Below are positions 34,921 through 43,736 of a DNA stretch of 64,000 nucleotides, piece by piece. The number at the start of each line of letters is the position of its first letter. Position 1 is the stretch's first letter. The notes beneath the pieces were generated by a model, which was not told where the DNA came from, did not search any database, and saw nothing but the letters and a program-made list of their open reading frames with translations. Both the position numbers and the translations under genes were made by a program. Origin of the DNA: Chryseobacterium herbae (GTDB lineage Bacteria > Bacteroidota > Bacteroidia > Flavobacteriales > Weeksellaceae); assembly GCF_025154075.1 (NCBI RefSeq), contig NZ_JAOAMU010000006.1, positions 248,001 through 312,000 of the forward strand, given 5' to 3'.

Positions 34921-35355
34921 ATGGATCTGAAAAATCTCAATATTGGATCAATGATCAAAGACAGAGTTGCTGAAAACGACATTGAAATGAAGCGTATCTG
35001 TAAATTTTTAAACACGTCCGAAAATGAAGTCCTAAACATGTACCAGTCTTCATCTGTGGATACGGAATTGCTTCTGCGATGGGCCAAACTGCTGGAATAC
35101 GACTTCTTCAGGCTTTATTCCCAGCATCTGATTCTTTATTCTCCCCAATCTTCCATGGATTATGTACAGAAAAAGAAATTACCGGCTTCACTTCCTGCTT
35201 TCCGCAAAAGTCTTTATAATAAGGAAATCATAGAATTTATACTGGACAAGATCAGAAAAGGGGAGATGACCAAATCAAAAGTGATCACTGAATATAAAAT
35301 TCCAAAAAGTACCCTCTACAAATGGCTCCATAAATACAATCTGATAGAAAAATAA
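34921..35355 (+). CDS. Small regulator with two HTH segments
   Basis: The 144-residue protein has an N-terminal Xre-like region (NIGSMIKDRVAENDIEMKRI, WAKLLEYDFFRLYSQHLI). After a linker comes a transposase-like C-terminal HTH (GEMTKSKVITEYKIPKSTLY, KWLHKYNLIEK). The start at 34921 avoids a hydrophobic extension from 34831. It is followed 23 bases later by a second small HTH gene. The pair recalls the two-gene HTH units found in many Chryseobacterium genomes, of unknown role; they may derive from transposase OrfA but no transposase core or terminal repeats are present. Confidence 0.7.
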   Translation: MDLKNLNIGSMIKDRVAENDIEMKRICKFLNTSENEVLNMYQSSSVDTELLLRWAKLLEYDFFRLYSQHLILYSPQSSMDYVQKKKLPASLPAFRKSLYNKEIIEFILDKIRKGEMTKSKVITEYKIPKSTLYKWLHKYNLIEK

Positions 35356-35378
35356 AAACTCAAAATAGACCACACACG

Positions 35379-35699
35379 ATGAAAAATATCCCAGATTACA
35401 AAAAGATTTACACAGATCTGATCAATGAAAGGTACCCTGAGAAAAAAGAGGCCTTTAAAATGGTACTTTCCAAAAAGAATTTCTCCGTACTCGATGTAAT
35501 AGAGTGTAACAGTATTCTTGAGAACAGAGAAGATAAGAGCACTTTTACTTTTAATCAGAAACACCGCTCTTTCGATCAACAGTCGATCCTTGAAATACTG
35601 GATTATCAGAAGAAACACAGTTGGAACAATTCCCAACTGAGTGAGCATTTTAAACTGAGCAGAAATACCATTGCAAAATGGAAGAAGAAATTCCTGTAA
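35379..35699 (+). CDS. Small transposase-like HTH protein
   Basis: The 106-residue protein pairs with the preceding gene. It starts MKNIPDYKKIYTDLINERYP, continues with KKEAFKMVLSKKNFSVLDVI and ends in a homeodomain-like HTH: DQQSILEILDYQKKHSWNNS, QLSEHFKLSRNTIAKWKKKF. Only this DNA-binding part resembles transposase OrfA proteins; the N-terminal 60 residues are unfamiliar. Together the two genes could form a heteromeric regulator, perhaps of the surface proteins that follow at 35946. That link is positional only. Confidence 0.65.
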   Translation: MKNIPDYKKIYTDLINERYPEKKEAFKMVLSKKNFSVLDVIECNSILENREDKSTFTFNQKHRSFDQQSILEILDYQKKHSWNNSQLSEHFKLSRNTIAKWKKKFL

Positions 35700-35945
35700 A
35701 AGATTTAAAAACAGAAGATTAAAATTCTTTTTCAGTGTGGTTTTTTCTGAAAATATCACATCTGATATTTCCAGTTATGAAATAATTTGTCAAATTTTGT
35801 ATTCATGCTATAATATTAGTTTTCAATTTTAAAAATAATTTCAAAAAGAATACTTTACTTTGCAGTCTGGAATTCAACAATTAATGAATTATCTAAAAAT
35901 AATTTAGATTTCATTAAAATAAGAACCATTAAAAAACACAACACA

Positions 35946-36773
35946 ATGAAAAAAAATCTGCTATCACTGGCTCTGGTGACGTCATGTCTTATGAGCGCAC
36001 AGATAGGAATTAATACCAGTTACCCGCTGGGAAATCTGCACATAGACGGTGCAAAAGACAATACAGCTTCAGCGACTCCCGCACAGATCAGCAACGACCT
36101 TATCATTACCAACACAGGCTTTATAGGAGCGGGTGTTTCCAATCCTGTTGTAAAACTTGATATGAGATCTGCAGGCCTGCAGAATGCAGTAGGACTGGGC
36201 TCCACGACCATGACAGCCAATGCTGCCGGTGCCGGTGCCGTAAGATATGAACCGACCCAGTCCAAAATTCAGGTCTCTGACGGAAGTGTGTGGGAAACCA
36301 CATTGATCCTACCTACCAAAGCTGTAGTCGTTGCCAGAATGACAAGCGCGTTCTCAGTAGCCTACAATTCCGATGTCAATATTACCGGATGGGACGAAGT
36401 GAGAGATCTGTCCAACAGTTTTGATCCTCTCACAGGAATTTTCACTGCACCAAGAGCAGGAGTTTATACATTTCTGATGACGTATAATTTTGTTTCCGGC
36501 TCGGTGGCCAATTCTTCTGAAGTGACAAGTCAGTTTTACAGCCCCACTACAAGTTCTATTCTTGCACGTTCCTACAAGGCATTTGCCCGTGCCAATGAAG
36601 ATGCCCAGGTCGGCGGTTCTGCTGCGATTACGGTAAGCTTAACGGCCAATCAGACGGTACGCCCACAGCTTAATCAAAATATTACAGGATCAGCAGCGAG
36701 AGCTTTAAGGGTAAATGCGGACTGGTCTAATCCGGATGCCGGCTTTAACAATCTGACAATTATTGAACACTAA
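35946..36773 (+). CDS. Secreted surface protein with C1q/TNF-like C-terminus (paralogue 1)
   Basis: The 275-residue protein has a signal peptide (residues 1-19, LMSAQ). An N-terminal module with IGINTSYPLGNLHIDGAKDN and NPVVKLDMRS follows, then NAAGAGAVRYEPTQSKIQVS. The C-terminal jelly-roll-like domain of about 140 residues has the C1q signature FTAPRAGVYTFLMTYNF near residues 170-186. Two close paralogues follow (36785, 37623) in the same order and share the xTAxAAGAGAVRY block. These look like cell-surface or fimbrial-tip-like proteins of Flavobacteriia. No T9SS C-terminal signal is visible. Confidence 0.7.
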   Translation: MKKNLLSLALVTSCLMSAQIGINTSYPLGNLHIDGAKDNTASATPAQISNDLIITNTGFIGAGVSNPVVKLDMRSAGLQNAVGLGSTTMTANAAGAGAVRYEPTQSKIQVSDGSVWETTLILPTKAVVVARMTSAFSVAYNSDVNITGWDEVRDLSNSFDPLTGIFTAPRAGVYTFLMTYNFVSGSVANSSEVTSQFYSPTTSSILARSYKAFARANEDAQVGGSAAITVSLTANQTVRPQLNQNITGSAARALRVNADWSNPDAGFNNLTIIEH

Positions 36774-36784
36774 AAAACACAAAA

Positions 36785-37615
36785 ATGAAAATGAAGACTT
36801 TCCATAAAGTATTGATCTTTTTTCTTCCCTTCTTTATACAGGCACAAACCGGGGTATTCACGAAAGACCCCATGCAGACCTTTCATGTAGATGCAGCTAA
36901 AGACAATAGTAGCGTACCCCCTTCGGCAACTCAGATATTAAATGATGTGGTGGTGACGTCCGAAGGCAAGTTGGGCGTGGGACTGTTAAATCCCAAAACA
37001 AAAGTAGATGTCCGCTCTGCGGATCAGAAAGGCATCATCGGATTGGGGACCAGTACACAGACTGCTGCCGTTGCCGGTGGTGGAGCTATACGATACAATA
37101 CAGGAAATATTATCCAGTACTCCGACGGTGTGGCCTGGCATAATCTTCCCATGACATTACCCCCAAAAGCATTGGTGCTGGCCAATAAAAGCAGCGCCCT
37201 TACTTTTACAAATAACGCGATAACACAAGTGGATGGATGGTCTGTACTTACCGATGCCCAGTCTAATTTCACGGCCAGCTCAGGAACTTTTACGGCACCG
37301 AGAAATGGATTTTATATCGTTTCTTTTAATGTTACACTGGCTGATGCCAATATTGGACAAAACTCGAGGATAGAGACCATTATTGAAAGCAATACGGCCA
37401 CGAATAATATCCAGACCTACAGAAGCGTCAACTCCTATCCGGCCTGGGATGTTTCTACAGTCAGCAATATTGTAGGTGGTAACTGTACCGCTATTTTTAA
37501 TTTGTCAACAGGCAATACGATTCAATTTAAAGTGTTTCACAATTTCGGAGGCAACAGAAGTATAAACACAGCCAACAGTGGTACCAATAACAGTATCAGC
37601 ATTTACGAACTATAA
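36785..37615 (+). CDS. Secreted surface protein with C1q/TNF-like C-terminus (paralogue 2)
   Basis: The 276-residue protein parallels its upstream neighbour: signal peptide (FFLPFFIQAQ), MQTFHVDAAKDNSSVPPSA, NPKTKVDVRSADQKG, TQTAAVAGGGAIRYNTG, then a C1q-like domain with FTAPRNGFYIVSFNVTL and a beta-rich end (ISIYEL). It starts 11 bases after the previous stop. The N-terminal part is close to paralogue 1, while the exposed loops differ. A second Met (36791) is an alternative start. Likely exported to the cell surface; ligand unknown. Confidence 0.7.
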   Translation: MKMKTFHKVLIFFLPFFIQAQTGVFTKDPMQTFHVDAAKDNSSVPPSATQILNDVVVTSEGKLGVGLLNPKTKVDVRSADQKGIIGLGTSTQTAAVAGGGAIRYNTGNIIQYSDGVAWHNLPMTLPPKALVLANKSSALTFTNNAITQVDGWSVLTDAQSNFTASSGTFTAPRNGFYIVSFNVTLADANIGQNSRIETIIESNTATNNIQTYRSVNSYPAWDVSTVSNIVGGNCTAIFNLSTGNTIQFKVFHNFGGNRSINTANSGTNNSISIYEL

Positions 37616-37622
37616 ACAAAGG

Positions 37623-38522
37623 ATGATGAAATTAAATAAAAAAATGATGCTGTTCGTGGGCCTTGTAGTCCTTTCCAATGCAGTATCAGCACAGATAGGT
37701 ATCGGTATTAATAATCCAAGCTCAGCCAATGCTATTGAGATCAATGCGACTGAAAAAGTAGTTATTGACAAAACCGGAAAAATAGGAGCAGGAGTAGCTG
37801 CTCCCAAAACGGCTATTGATCTTAGAAATGGAGTTAATGGTTCTATGGCCATAGGAATGACCAATCAAACCGCTGCTGAAGCCGGCGCCGGCGCTGTACG
37901 TTACAATCCGAACCCAGCCATCGGTGTGCAGGGATATATAGAGTATTCTGACGGAACGGTTTGGGTTCCTATTCTTCCATACGGAAAACCGAGAATCGTG
38001 GTGATGGCAGAGAAAACAAATAATAATTCCACCGTTTTTGAAACCGGCCTCTGGCCGATAGGTGATTATACAGATGGAATTGCCGGAAGATCTTCTGCTT
38101 ACCTTACGTCATGGACGGAAAAGCTGGATTCGGATTCAGGGCAACCAAGAACGAATTTTAATCCTTCTACTGGAGAATTTATCGCTCCGAGAGCAGGAGT
38201 TTATTTTGTGACTTTTACTTTCGCTCTTGCACCAAGCCAGGTGAACACCAGTTTCGGACAAAACCAAACCGAAGCGATCTGGGAAGTAAGAAATCCTTCA
38301 AATGCCGTTATACAGAGGATTAAAACCAACAACGGTTACCCACAGGATACAGGAAATGCTCCCAATGCTGTGATTGTAGGATCGGCAAGTACCGCAAGTT
38401 TATATCTGAATGCGGGCGATAAACTAAGACCTTTCGTATGGATCAATGTATCCTGGGATCCGGATAAGCGGCCTCTTTTGAATACGGGAGGGTACAATGT
38501 TTTGACAGTTGTTGAACTGTAA
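37623..38522 (+). CDS. Secreted surface protein (paralogue 3)
   Basis: The 299-residue protein has a signal peptide (VVLSNAVSAQ), the IGIGINNPSSANAIEINATE and KIGAGVAAPKTAIDLRNG module, and NQTAAEAGAGAVRYNPN. The C-terminal domain carries FIAPRAGVYFVTFTFALAPS, as in the paralogues. The frame is open back to 37578, but the ATG at 37623 gives the correct signal peptide and an 7-base gap from the previous stop. It is the last of three tandem duplicates; a terminator follows at 38718. Confidence 0.7.
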   Translation: MMKLNKKMMLFVGLVVLSNAVSAQIGIGINNPSSANAIEINATEKVVIDKTGKIGAGVAAPKTAIDLRNGVNGSMAIGMTNQTAAEAGAGAVRYNPNPAIGVQGYIEYSDGTVWVPILPYGKPRIVVMAEKTNNNSTVFETGLWPIGDYTDGIAGRSSAYLTSWTEKLDSDSGQPRTNFNPSTGEFIAPRAGVYFVTFTFALAPSQVNTSFGQNQTEAIWEVRNPSNAVIQRIKTNNGYPQDTGNAPNAVIVGSASTASLYLNAGDKLRPFVWINVSWDPDKRPLLNTGGYNVLTVVEL

Positions 38523-38947
38523 TTATCAAGGCTTTTGAATTTCAATTGCTCAACTAATTAATTTAATGGATAGGTTAAAAAATCTGTAAGACAGCGATTT
38601 AACCTATCTGTTTAAAAGAATATTCCTGATTCGTTTTGGTTTTAATTATAAAATCCTGCACGATGTTTACATCTTGTTTATAATCTACATTTCTTGGTAC
38701 AATCTTACAATTACCCTAGACGGACAGAGCATTTTTTGATTGCTTTTCCGTCTTTTTATTTTCATAGACTGCCCTTGCAATAAGGGTCAATCATTTTCCT
38801 TCACTTAATTATCTTATATATAATATTGAATACGAACAAAATTAATCACCTGTATTAACTATTTAATGCATATAATTTAATTTTTAAGATAGATCGAAAC
38901 TGCGTGAAAAATTGTAATATTACTATACAAATCAAAAAAAATCACAT
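38523..38947. other. Gap with terminator, otherwise A/T-rich
   Basis: No gene is visible in these 425 bases. A terminator-like hairpin at 38718-38758 is the only recognised element. The stretch before 38948 is A/T-rich and probably holds the promoter of the next secreted protein. Confidence 0.5.
38718..38758 (+). terminator. Terminator of the surface-protein operon
   Basis: Stem AGACGGA / TCCGTCT (38718-38724 and 38747-38753), with an inner AGCA / TGCT, followed by TTTTT. It lies about 200 bases after the last gene. Confidence 0.65.
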
Positions 38948-39607
38948 ATGAAAACAATTTACTTCACTTTACTTTTTGGGGCACTTACATTTATCAAGGG
39001 CCAAGTTGGGATTAATACCACGGCTCCTTCAAGGACTTTAGACCTTAATGGAACTTTAAGAGTCAGAACACAAACCGATCAATCAGCGAATACTGGGTAT
39101 ACTAATGTTTTAATTGCAGATAATAACGGGAACGTTGATTATGTTAAAAAAAATACGCTTAATCAGCAGATGGTTCAATTATTTAACCTTACTATTTTAC
39201 CTTCTGTAAACGCTGGAGGAAGTGGAACTGTTGTACCGGTAAGTATCAGCAATCAATCTATAACTTTAACAAAGCCTGCCTTTATCTTAATCACCTACTC
39301 AGTGCCTATCACATTAGCTGCAGGTGCTTCAGATGGTAGAATGAAATTACTGAGAACCCACTTAAGTGTCAATGGAACAAACGTTGTGCGCTCCTCTAAT
39401 GCCTACACTAACAGTATCGCTACAGGAACTAATTTAACCGGGATTTTTTATAACACAGGCAGTTACATAACCTTACTGGCTGCAGGAACACACAGTATTG
39501 AGGTTTTGGGAACATGTTTTGATTTTACCGCAGCCAATCAATGCATTCAGGGGGGAAGTCTTCCGGCTACTTCATTCCAGGCATTTGCCCTGTATAATGA
39601 TTTTTAA
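38948..39607 (+). CDS. Secreted protein with GINT-type N-terminus
   Basis: The 219-residue protein has a signal peptide ending FIKGQ. It shares the opening QVGINTTAPSRTLDLNGTLR with the three upstream proteins but lacks their AGAGAVRY block and clear C1q motif. The rest is beta-rich and Thr/Ser-rich (LTKPAFILITYSVPITLAAG, AAGTHSIEVLGTCF) with two cysteines that could form a disulfide. It was probably recruited from the same family of surface proteins. Confidence 0.6.
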   Translation: MKTIYFTLLFGALTFIKGQVGINTTAPSRTLDLNGTLRVRTQTDQSANTGYTNVLIADNNGNVDYVKKNTLNQQMVQLFNLTILPSVNAGGSGTVVPVSISNQSITLTKPAFILITYSVPITLAAGASDGRMKLLRTHLSVNGTNVVRSSNAYTNSIATGTNLTGIFYNTGSYITLLAAGTHSIEVLGTCFDFTAANQCIQGGSLPATSFQAFALYNDF

Positions 39608-39689
39608 TTTTCAACAATTTATTTTCTTAAATTCTCTTGATTAATTTGAGGGAATTTTTTTATTTCAAACTTAAAAATAAAAACTCGGA

Positions 39690-40493
39690 TCAAACCACTT
39701 TAGCCTTACGCACAATCCTGGCAAGCAGAGCAGGAAAAAATCTCTTCAGATAAGTTCCCATCACTTCCTGACCTCCAATAGCAGCCTGATTTTTCTTTTT
39801 TTCTATCGCAGCAAGCATTTTTTTCGCAAAAACATCAGCAGGCATTCCTTTTCCTGTAGCATCATCCATTGTTCCCTGCAGAGAGCCGTCACCAGTGACT
39901 GCGTTAATAGAAATATTGGTCTGTATAAAACCGGGGCAGATCAGTGTCACCAGAATTTTCTTTGTGTATAATTCCGCACGCAACGCATCAAAAAAGCCGT
40001 GAAGGGCATGTTTTGCGGCGGCATAGCTGCTTCTCATCGGAGCTCCAAAAATGCCCATAAGACTGGTCACGACAGCAATCTGACCACCACCATCCCTTAT
40101 CATATAGGGAAGAACCGCTTTGGTAAGGGCTACAGTGCCTAAAAAATCAACATCCATGAGACGTTTGTCTACTTCAATATCCGTTTCCATAGCAAGAGAT
40201 CGCTGTGACAGTCCTGCATTATTGATCAGGATATCAATTTTTCCAAATTTTTCTATGGCTTCTGCCACGAGATCCGGCATCTTTTTATAGTCTTCCAGAT
40301 CCAATGGCAGTACAGCAAAACGGGAAGCATCCAATCCGGCCTTTTTCGCAACGGCATGCAATTGCTCCTTATTTCTTGAAGAAAGAATAATTTTCGCACT
40401 GCTTTTGGCAGCCAGTTCATTCACCAGCGCTTCTCCAATTCCCGATGAAGCTCCCGTAACCCATATCACTTTATGATCAAAATATCTGCTCAT
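39690..40493 (-). CDS. Short-chain dehydrogenase/reductase
   Basis: The 267-residue Rossmann protein has the classical SDR motifs: WVTGASSGIGEALVNELA, LINNAGLSQRS, the catalytic Ser in AVVTSLMG and the Tyr-Lys pair in SSYAAAKHALHGF. ICPGFIQTNIS closes the active site. The C-terminal YLKRFFPALLARIVRK resembles the DHRS7-like, membrane-linked group. It is an NAD(P)-dependent reductase of unknown substrate. It lies 108 bases downstream of the FAD dehydrogenase on the same strand; the spacer contains TTCACTATTCACTATTCAC. Confidence 0.9.
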   Translation of the reverse strand: MSRYFDHKVIWVTGASSGIGEALVNELAAKSSAKIILSSRNKEQLHAVAKKAGLDASRFAVLPLDLEDYKKMPDLVAEAIEKFGKIDILINNAGLSQRSLAMETDIEVDKRLMDVDFLGTVALTKAVLPYMIRDGGGQIAVVTSLMGIFGAPMRSSYAAAKHALHGFFDALRAELYTKKILVTLICPGFIQTNISINAVTGDGSLQGTMDDATGKGMPADVFAKKMLAAIEKKKNQAAIGGQEVMGTYLKRFFPALLARIVRKAKVV

Positions 40494-40601
40494 TGTATTG
40501 GTATCTTAAATCTTGTTTCTTGGCTCTTATTTCTTAAATCTATCATTCACCCTTCACTTGCAAAGCAAAATTCACTATTCACTATTCACAATTGACATTC
40601 T

Positions 40602-42260
40602 TTACAGTCCTGCAATATATTTCCCGGCTGTCATCCCCGAGAAGATACATCCGCCCAGAAATGTTCCTTCCAGTGCTCTGTAACCATGCATTCCGCCACC
40701 GCCAAAGCCTGCCGCTTCTCCTGCTGCATAAAGCCCTTCAATAGCACTATCGTCTTCCCTTAAGACCTGTCCGTTTAAATTCGTCTTAATTCCGCCCAGT
40801 GTTTTCCGGGTCAGAATATTGAGGCGAACAGCGATGAGTGGGCCGTTTTCAGGGGCTAATATTTTATGTGGAGCGGCTACACGGCCTAATTTATCACCTA
40901 AATAATTTCTTGTATTTCTGATATAATTAACCTGAGTGTCTTTCGAATACTTATTATCCAGTTCACGGTCTCTGGCTTCGATCTGTTCTTTAATTTTTTC
41001 ATAGTTTAAAAGATGCTCACCGGACAGCTCGTTCATCCTTTCTACAAGATCTTTCAGGTCATTGGAGACAATAAAATCTTTTCCGTGTTCCTTAAAGGCT
41101 TCCACGGGTCCGGGTGCTTTTTTTCCAAAGATCCTTTTTAGGAAAAGTCCGTAATCTTTATTCGTAATATCCGGGTTCTGCTCTGATCCGGAAAGGGCAA
41201 ATTCTTTCTTGATGATCTTTTGTGTCAGAATAAACCAGGAATATGAAAACCCTGTATCCTGTATATGTTTTAATGTTCCCAACGTATCAAATCCGGGCAG
41301 AAAAGGGGCAGGGAGACGGTTTCCTTTAGCATCAAACCATAATGAAGACGGGCCGGGCAATATTCTTATGCCGTGTTTGGGCCATATCGGGTTCCAGTTC
41401 TGTATGCCTTCCGTATAATGCCACATTCTGTCGGGATTGATAATATGCGCTCCGGAATTTTCTGTAATCCCGATCATTTTGCCATCCACATATGCAGGAA
41501 CACCACAAACCATATTTTCAGGAGCTTTTCCTAATCTTTCCGGCCAGTTTTTCCTTACCAGCTCATGATTGGCACCTATTCCTCCGGATGCAACAATGAC
41601 GTGAGGAGCATAGTATTCAAATGGAGCGATCACATTTCTGTTGGTCGCAACGCCTCTTTCTTTGTCATCATTTTCAAGGATATCACCTTTAAGGCCTTTA
41701 ATTTTATTATCTTCCATGATCAGTTCAGTCACTCTGTGTCTGAATTTCATTTGTAAAAGACCTTTTTCTTTAGCCTCGTAAGCTTTATCTACGAATGGTT
41801 TTATAACGCCTGTTCCGGTTCCCCAACTGACATGAAACCGGGGTACAGAATTGCCATGGCCGGTTGCTGATCCGTCACCACGTTCTGCCCAGCCTACCAT
41901 AAACATAAGCTTGATCCCCAGTTTAGAAATATAAGCGTACTTCTCATTGGCTGCGAATTTCAAATAAGCTTCTGCCCATTTTCGGGGCCAATAATCTTCT
42001 TCACGGTCAAAACCGGCAGTGCCTTTCCAGTCCTGAAGTGCCAGTTCATAAGAATCTTTAATTCCCACCCTGCGCTGTTGGGGTGAATTGATCAGAAACA
42101 GTCCTCCGAATGACCAGAATGCCTGTCCACCGATGTTCTGTTCCGTTTCCTGATCCAGAAGAAGTACTTTTTTTCCGACATTGGTAATTTCCATAGCAGC
42201 AGTAAGCCCTGCTAATCCGGTTCCTATAATAATAACATCAGGCTGGAATTTTTCTTCCAT
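40602..42260 (-). CDS. FAD-binding dehydrogenase (ketosteroid dehydrogenase-like)
   Basis: The 552-residue protein belongs to the FAD-binding dehydrogenase family near 3-oxosteroid 1-dehydrogenase and fumarate reductase. The N-terminal dinucleotide fold is VIIGTGLAGLTAAMEITNVG and GQAFWSFGGLFLIN follows. The C-terminal GKTNLNG-type segment is GGIKTNLNGQVLREDDSAIE, and the flavin-closing motif is LYAAGEAAGFGGGGMHGYRA. The catalytic Tyr/Arg arrangement cannot be judged by eye. It precedes the SDR gene and may act with it on an unknown ketone or steroid-like substrate. Confidence 0.88.
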   Translation of the reverse strand: MEEKFQPDVIIIGTGLAGLTAAMEITNVGKKVLLLDQETEQNIGGQAFWSFGGLFLINSPQQRRVGIKDSYELALQDWKGTAGFDREEDYWPRKWAEAYLKFAANEKYAYISKLGIKLMFMVGWAERGDGSATGHGNSVPRFHVSWGTGTGVIKPFVDKAYEAKEKGLLQMKFRHRVTELIMEDNKIKGLKGDILENDDKERGVATNRNVIAPFEYYAPHVIVASGGIGANHELVRKNWPERLGKAPENMVCGVPAYVDGKMIGITENSGAHIINPDRMWHYTEGIQNWNPIWPKHGIRILPGPSSLWFDAKGNRLPAPFLPGFDTLGTLKHIQDTGFSYSWFILTQKIIKKEFALSGSEQNPDITNKDYGLFLKRIFGKKAPGPVEAFKEHGKDFIVSNDLKDLVERMNELSGEHLLNYEKIKEQIEARDRELDNKYSKDTQVNYIRNTRNYLGDKLGRVAAPHKILAPENGPLIAVRLNILTRKTLGGIKTNLNGQVLREDDSAIEGLYAAGEAAGFGGGGMHGYRALEGTFLGGCIFSGMTAGKYIAGL

Positions 42261-42389
42261 GGTATCGATTGGGTTTTGTTTGTTCTTTCATGATATATCC
42301 TACAATAAATATATAAAATTTTTACGCTCAGATCGATTAAAACAGATCAAACATAGTTATGCTTGTCATAGAGCTGCCGGCTAATTTCA

Positions 42390-42397
42390 TATCTTTG
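42390..42397 (+). promoter_or_regulatory. -7 promoter element of the rhodanese-TlpA operon
   Basis: TATCTTTG exactly fits TAnnTTTG and lies 15 bases upstream of the ATG at 42412. Confidence 0.55.
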
Positions 42398-42411
42398 TTA
42401 AAAATAGAAGA

Positions 42412-42846
42412 ATGAAATATTTGTTTATCATGGCATTCATGGTCTGTTCCATGTTCAGCCAGTTTTCCGCACAGCAGAAACAGGATCCGTGGAATGAAAG
42501 CCAACTGATGGATCCGGCACTTTTAGCCGCAAGAATCACAGAAAACAAAACAAAAGATGTCGTGATCATCTCTGTAGGCCCGGAAGCTATTATCAAAGGA
42601 TCTGTAGATATTGGCCCAACTCATGAACCTGAAAATCTCGAAAAATTAAGAAATTATCTTAAAAACATTCCTAAGGGAAAAGAAGTAGTGATTTACTGCG
42701 GATGCTGTCCTTTTGTGAAATGCCCAAACATCCGTCCTGCATTTAAATTACTACAGGAATTGGGATTCAAAAATGCCAAACTTTTAAACCTACCAAAAAA
42801 CATCAAAGTAGACTGGTTGGACAAAGATTATCCTACAAATGATTAA
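42412..42846 (+). CDS. Secreted rhodanese-like protein
   Basis: The 144-residue protein has a signal peptide (MVCSMFSQFSAQ) and a short rhodanese domain. The active-site loop is VIYCGCCPFVKCPNIRPA, where the usual single catalytic cysteine is one of four nearby cysteines. LLQELGFKNAKLLNLP follows as in rhodaneses. The role is probably sulfur transfer or thiol redox chemistry in the periplasm. The next gene, a TlpA-like thioredoxin, starts one base after its stop, so the two are a redox pair. Confidence 0.8.
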   Translation: MKYLFIMAFMVCSMFSQFSAQQKQDPWNESQLMDPALLAARITENKTKDVVIISVGPEAIIKGSVDIGPTHEPENLEKLRNYLKNIPKGKEVVIYCGCCPFVKCPNIRPAFKLLQELGFKNAKLLNLPKNIKVDWLDKDYPTND

Positions 42847-42847
42847 T

Positions 42848-43357
42848 ATGAAAGGTTTTCTTACTTTGTTTTCTGTCCTCATTCTTACAGGATATACCGC
42901 TGCACAGCAGGCTAAAATAGAGATTGGCCAGCAGGCTCCTGAAATTACCTTATCAAAACCAGATGGCAGTTCGTTTTCTCTTTCATCATTAAAGGGAAAA
43001 GCAGTTCTTATCGATTTCTGGGCTACCTGGTGTGCTCCGTGTGTTGGTGAGCAGCCGGAACTGAAAACTTTATACAATACTTTCTTAGATCAGGTTAAAG
43101 GGCAGCAATTTGAAATATTGGGTGTTTCTTTAGATAAAAATAAAGAGAGCTGGCAAAAAGCCATAGACCGTTTCGGGATCAACTGGATTCAGGTGAGTGA
43201 TTTGAAATTCTGGAAAAGCCCGGTAGCTAAAGCATATACTATTGAGGAGCTTCCTTTTAATGTTATTATTGATGGCGAAGGGAAAATTATTGCTAAAAAT
43301 CTTCATGGGAAGGAGCTGGAGGAGTTTATTAGAATTTTTTTTAATCAGAAAAAATAA
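42848..43357 (+). CDS. TlpA-like periplasmic thioredoxin
   Basis: The 169-residue protein has a signal peptide (LFSVLILTGYTAAQ), then a thioredoxin-like domain of the TlpA/ResA class: IGQQAPEITLSKPDGSSFSL, WATWCAPCVGE with the redox CxxC, ILGVSLDKNKESWQKAIDR, and cis-proline in EELPFNVIIDGEGK. It reduces or isomerises periplasmic thiols. The ATG at 42839 lies inside the rhodanese gene; the ATG at 42848 keeps the basic residue and hydrophobic stretch of the signal peptide. Confidence 0.9.
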   Translation: MKGFLTLFSVLILTGYTAAQQAKIEIGQQAPEITLSKPDGSSFSLSSLKGKAVLIDFWATWCAPCVGEQPELKTLYNTFLDQVKGQQFEILGVSLDKNKESWQKAIDRFGINWIQVSDLKFWKSPVAKAYTIEELPFNVIIDGEGKIIAKNLHGKELEEFIRIFFNQKK

Positions 43358-43437
43358 ATATGTTCTTTTGCCTTGAAGCAAAATGAACCAAAAGTTCAAG
43401 ACTGGAAACTTTCGCTAAAAATGAAACCTGTTCACTA

Positions 43438-43512
43438 AAAACTCTAAAACTCGTGCGGCAACAATCTATGTTAAGAATCTATTTTTGTCCCGCACTCAGA
43501 CATAAGAGTTTT
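43438..43512. repeat. Imperfect inverted repeat
   Basis: Arms AAAACTCT (43438-43445) with GTGCGG (43453-43458), and CCGCAC (43490-43495) with AGAGTTTT (43505-43512), pair in the same order. This is typical of a non-autonomous intergenic repeat. Confidence 0.55.
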
Positions 43513-43607
43513 TTTAACGTTCATAGAATTCATTTTCTTAACGCTACAGTTTCCTAGGTCGCCTTTATTAGTAATACCCTGATATCTTATAAAATTTATA
43601 TCATCAC

Positions 43608-43633
43608 AGAGCGGTCATTGTACCGCTCTTTTC
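43608..43633 (+). terminator. Rho-independent terminator
   Basis: An 8-bp perfect stem AGAGCGGT / ACCGCTCT with a 6-base loop is followed by TTTT. It lies between the TlpA gene and mocR and probably isolates the latter. Confidence 0.75.
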
Positions 43634-43736
43634 TATTCAGGAAAGAATATGTGTTTATACTTTTTGTTTGATTTTTATGGATTCACGAAAATATTCCAGC
43701 AATATTGGTTTATATTTATTATTCAATAATTACAAA

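Larger units (their letters stand above)
43358..43736. other. Intergenic repeat element with inverted arms
   Basis: No gene lies in these 379 bases. The phrases AAGCAAAATGAACCAAAAGT and AAACTCTAAAACTCGTGCGG recall a dispersed Chryseobacterium intergenic element. Inverted arms AAAACTCT...GTGCGG (43438-43458) and CCGCAC...AGAGTTTT (43490-43512) flank a 31-base centre. A terminator follows at 43608. Confidence 0.5.

Noticed and set aside
34921..35699. IS3-type transposon OrfA/OrfB
   Set aside because: Only HTH segments are present; no DDE catalytic domain, terminal inverted repeats or target duplication was seen.
35316..35759. 147-residue minus-strand ORF
   Set aside because: Antisense to the second HTH gene, rich in Phe/Leu from its A/T-rich complement, with no motif.
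43358..43736. Insertion sequence remnant
   Set aside because: Inverted arms are short and imperfect and no transposase fragment is found in any frame, so it is listed only as an intergenic repeat.
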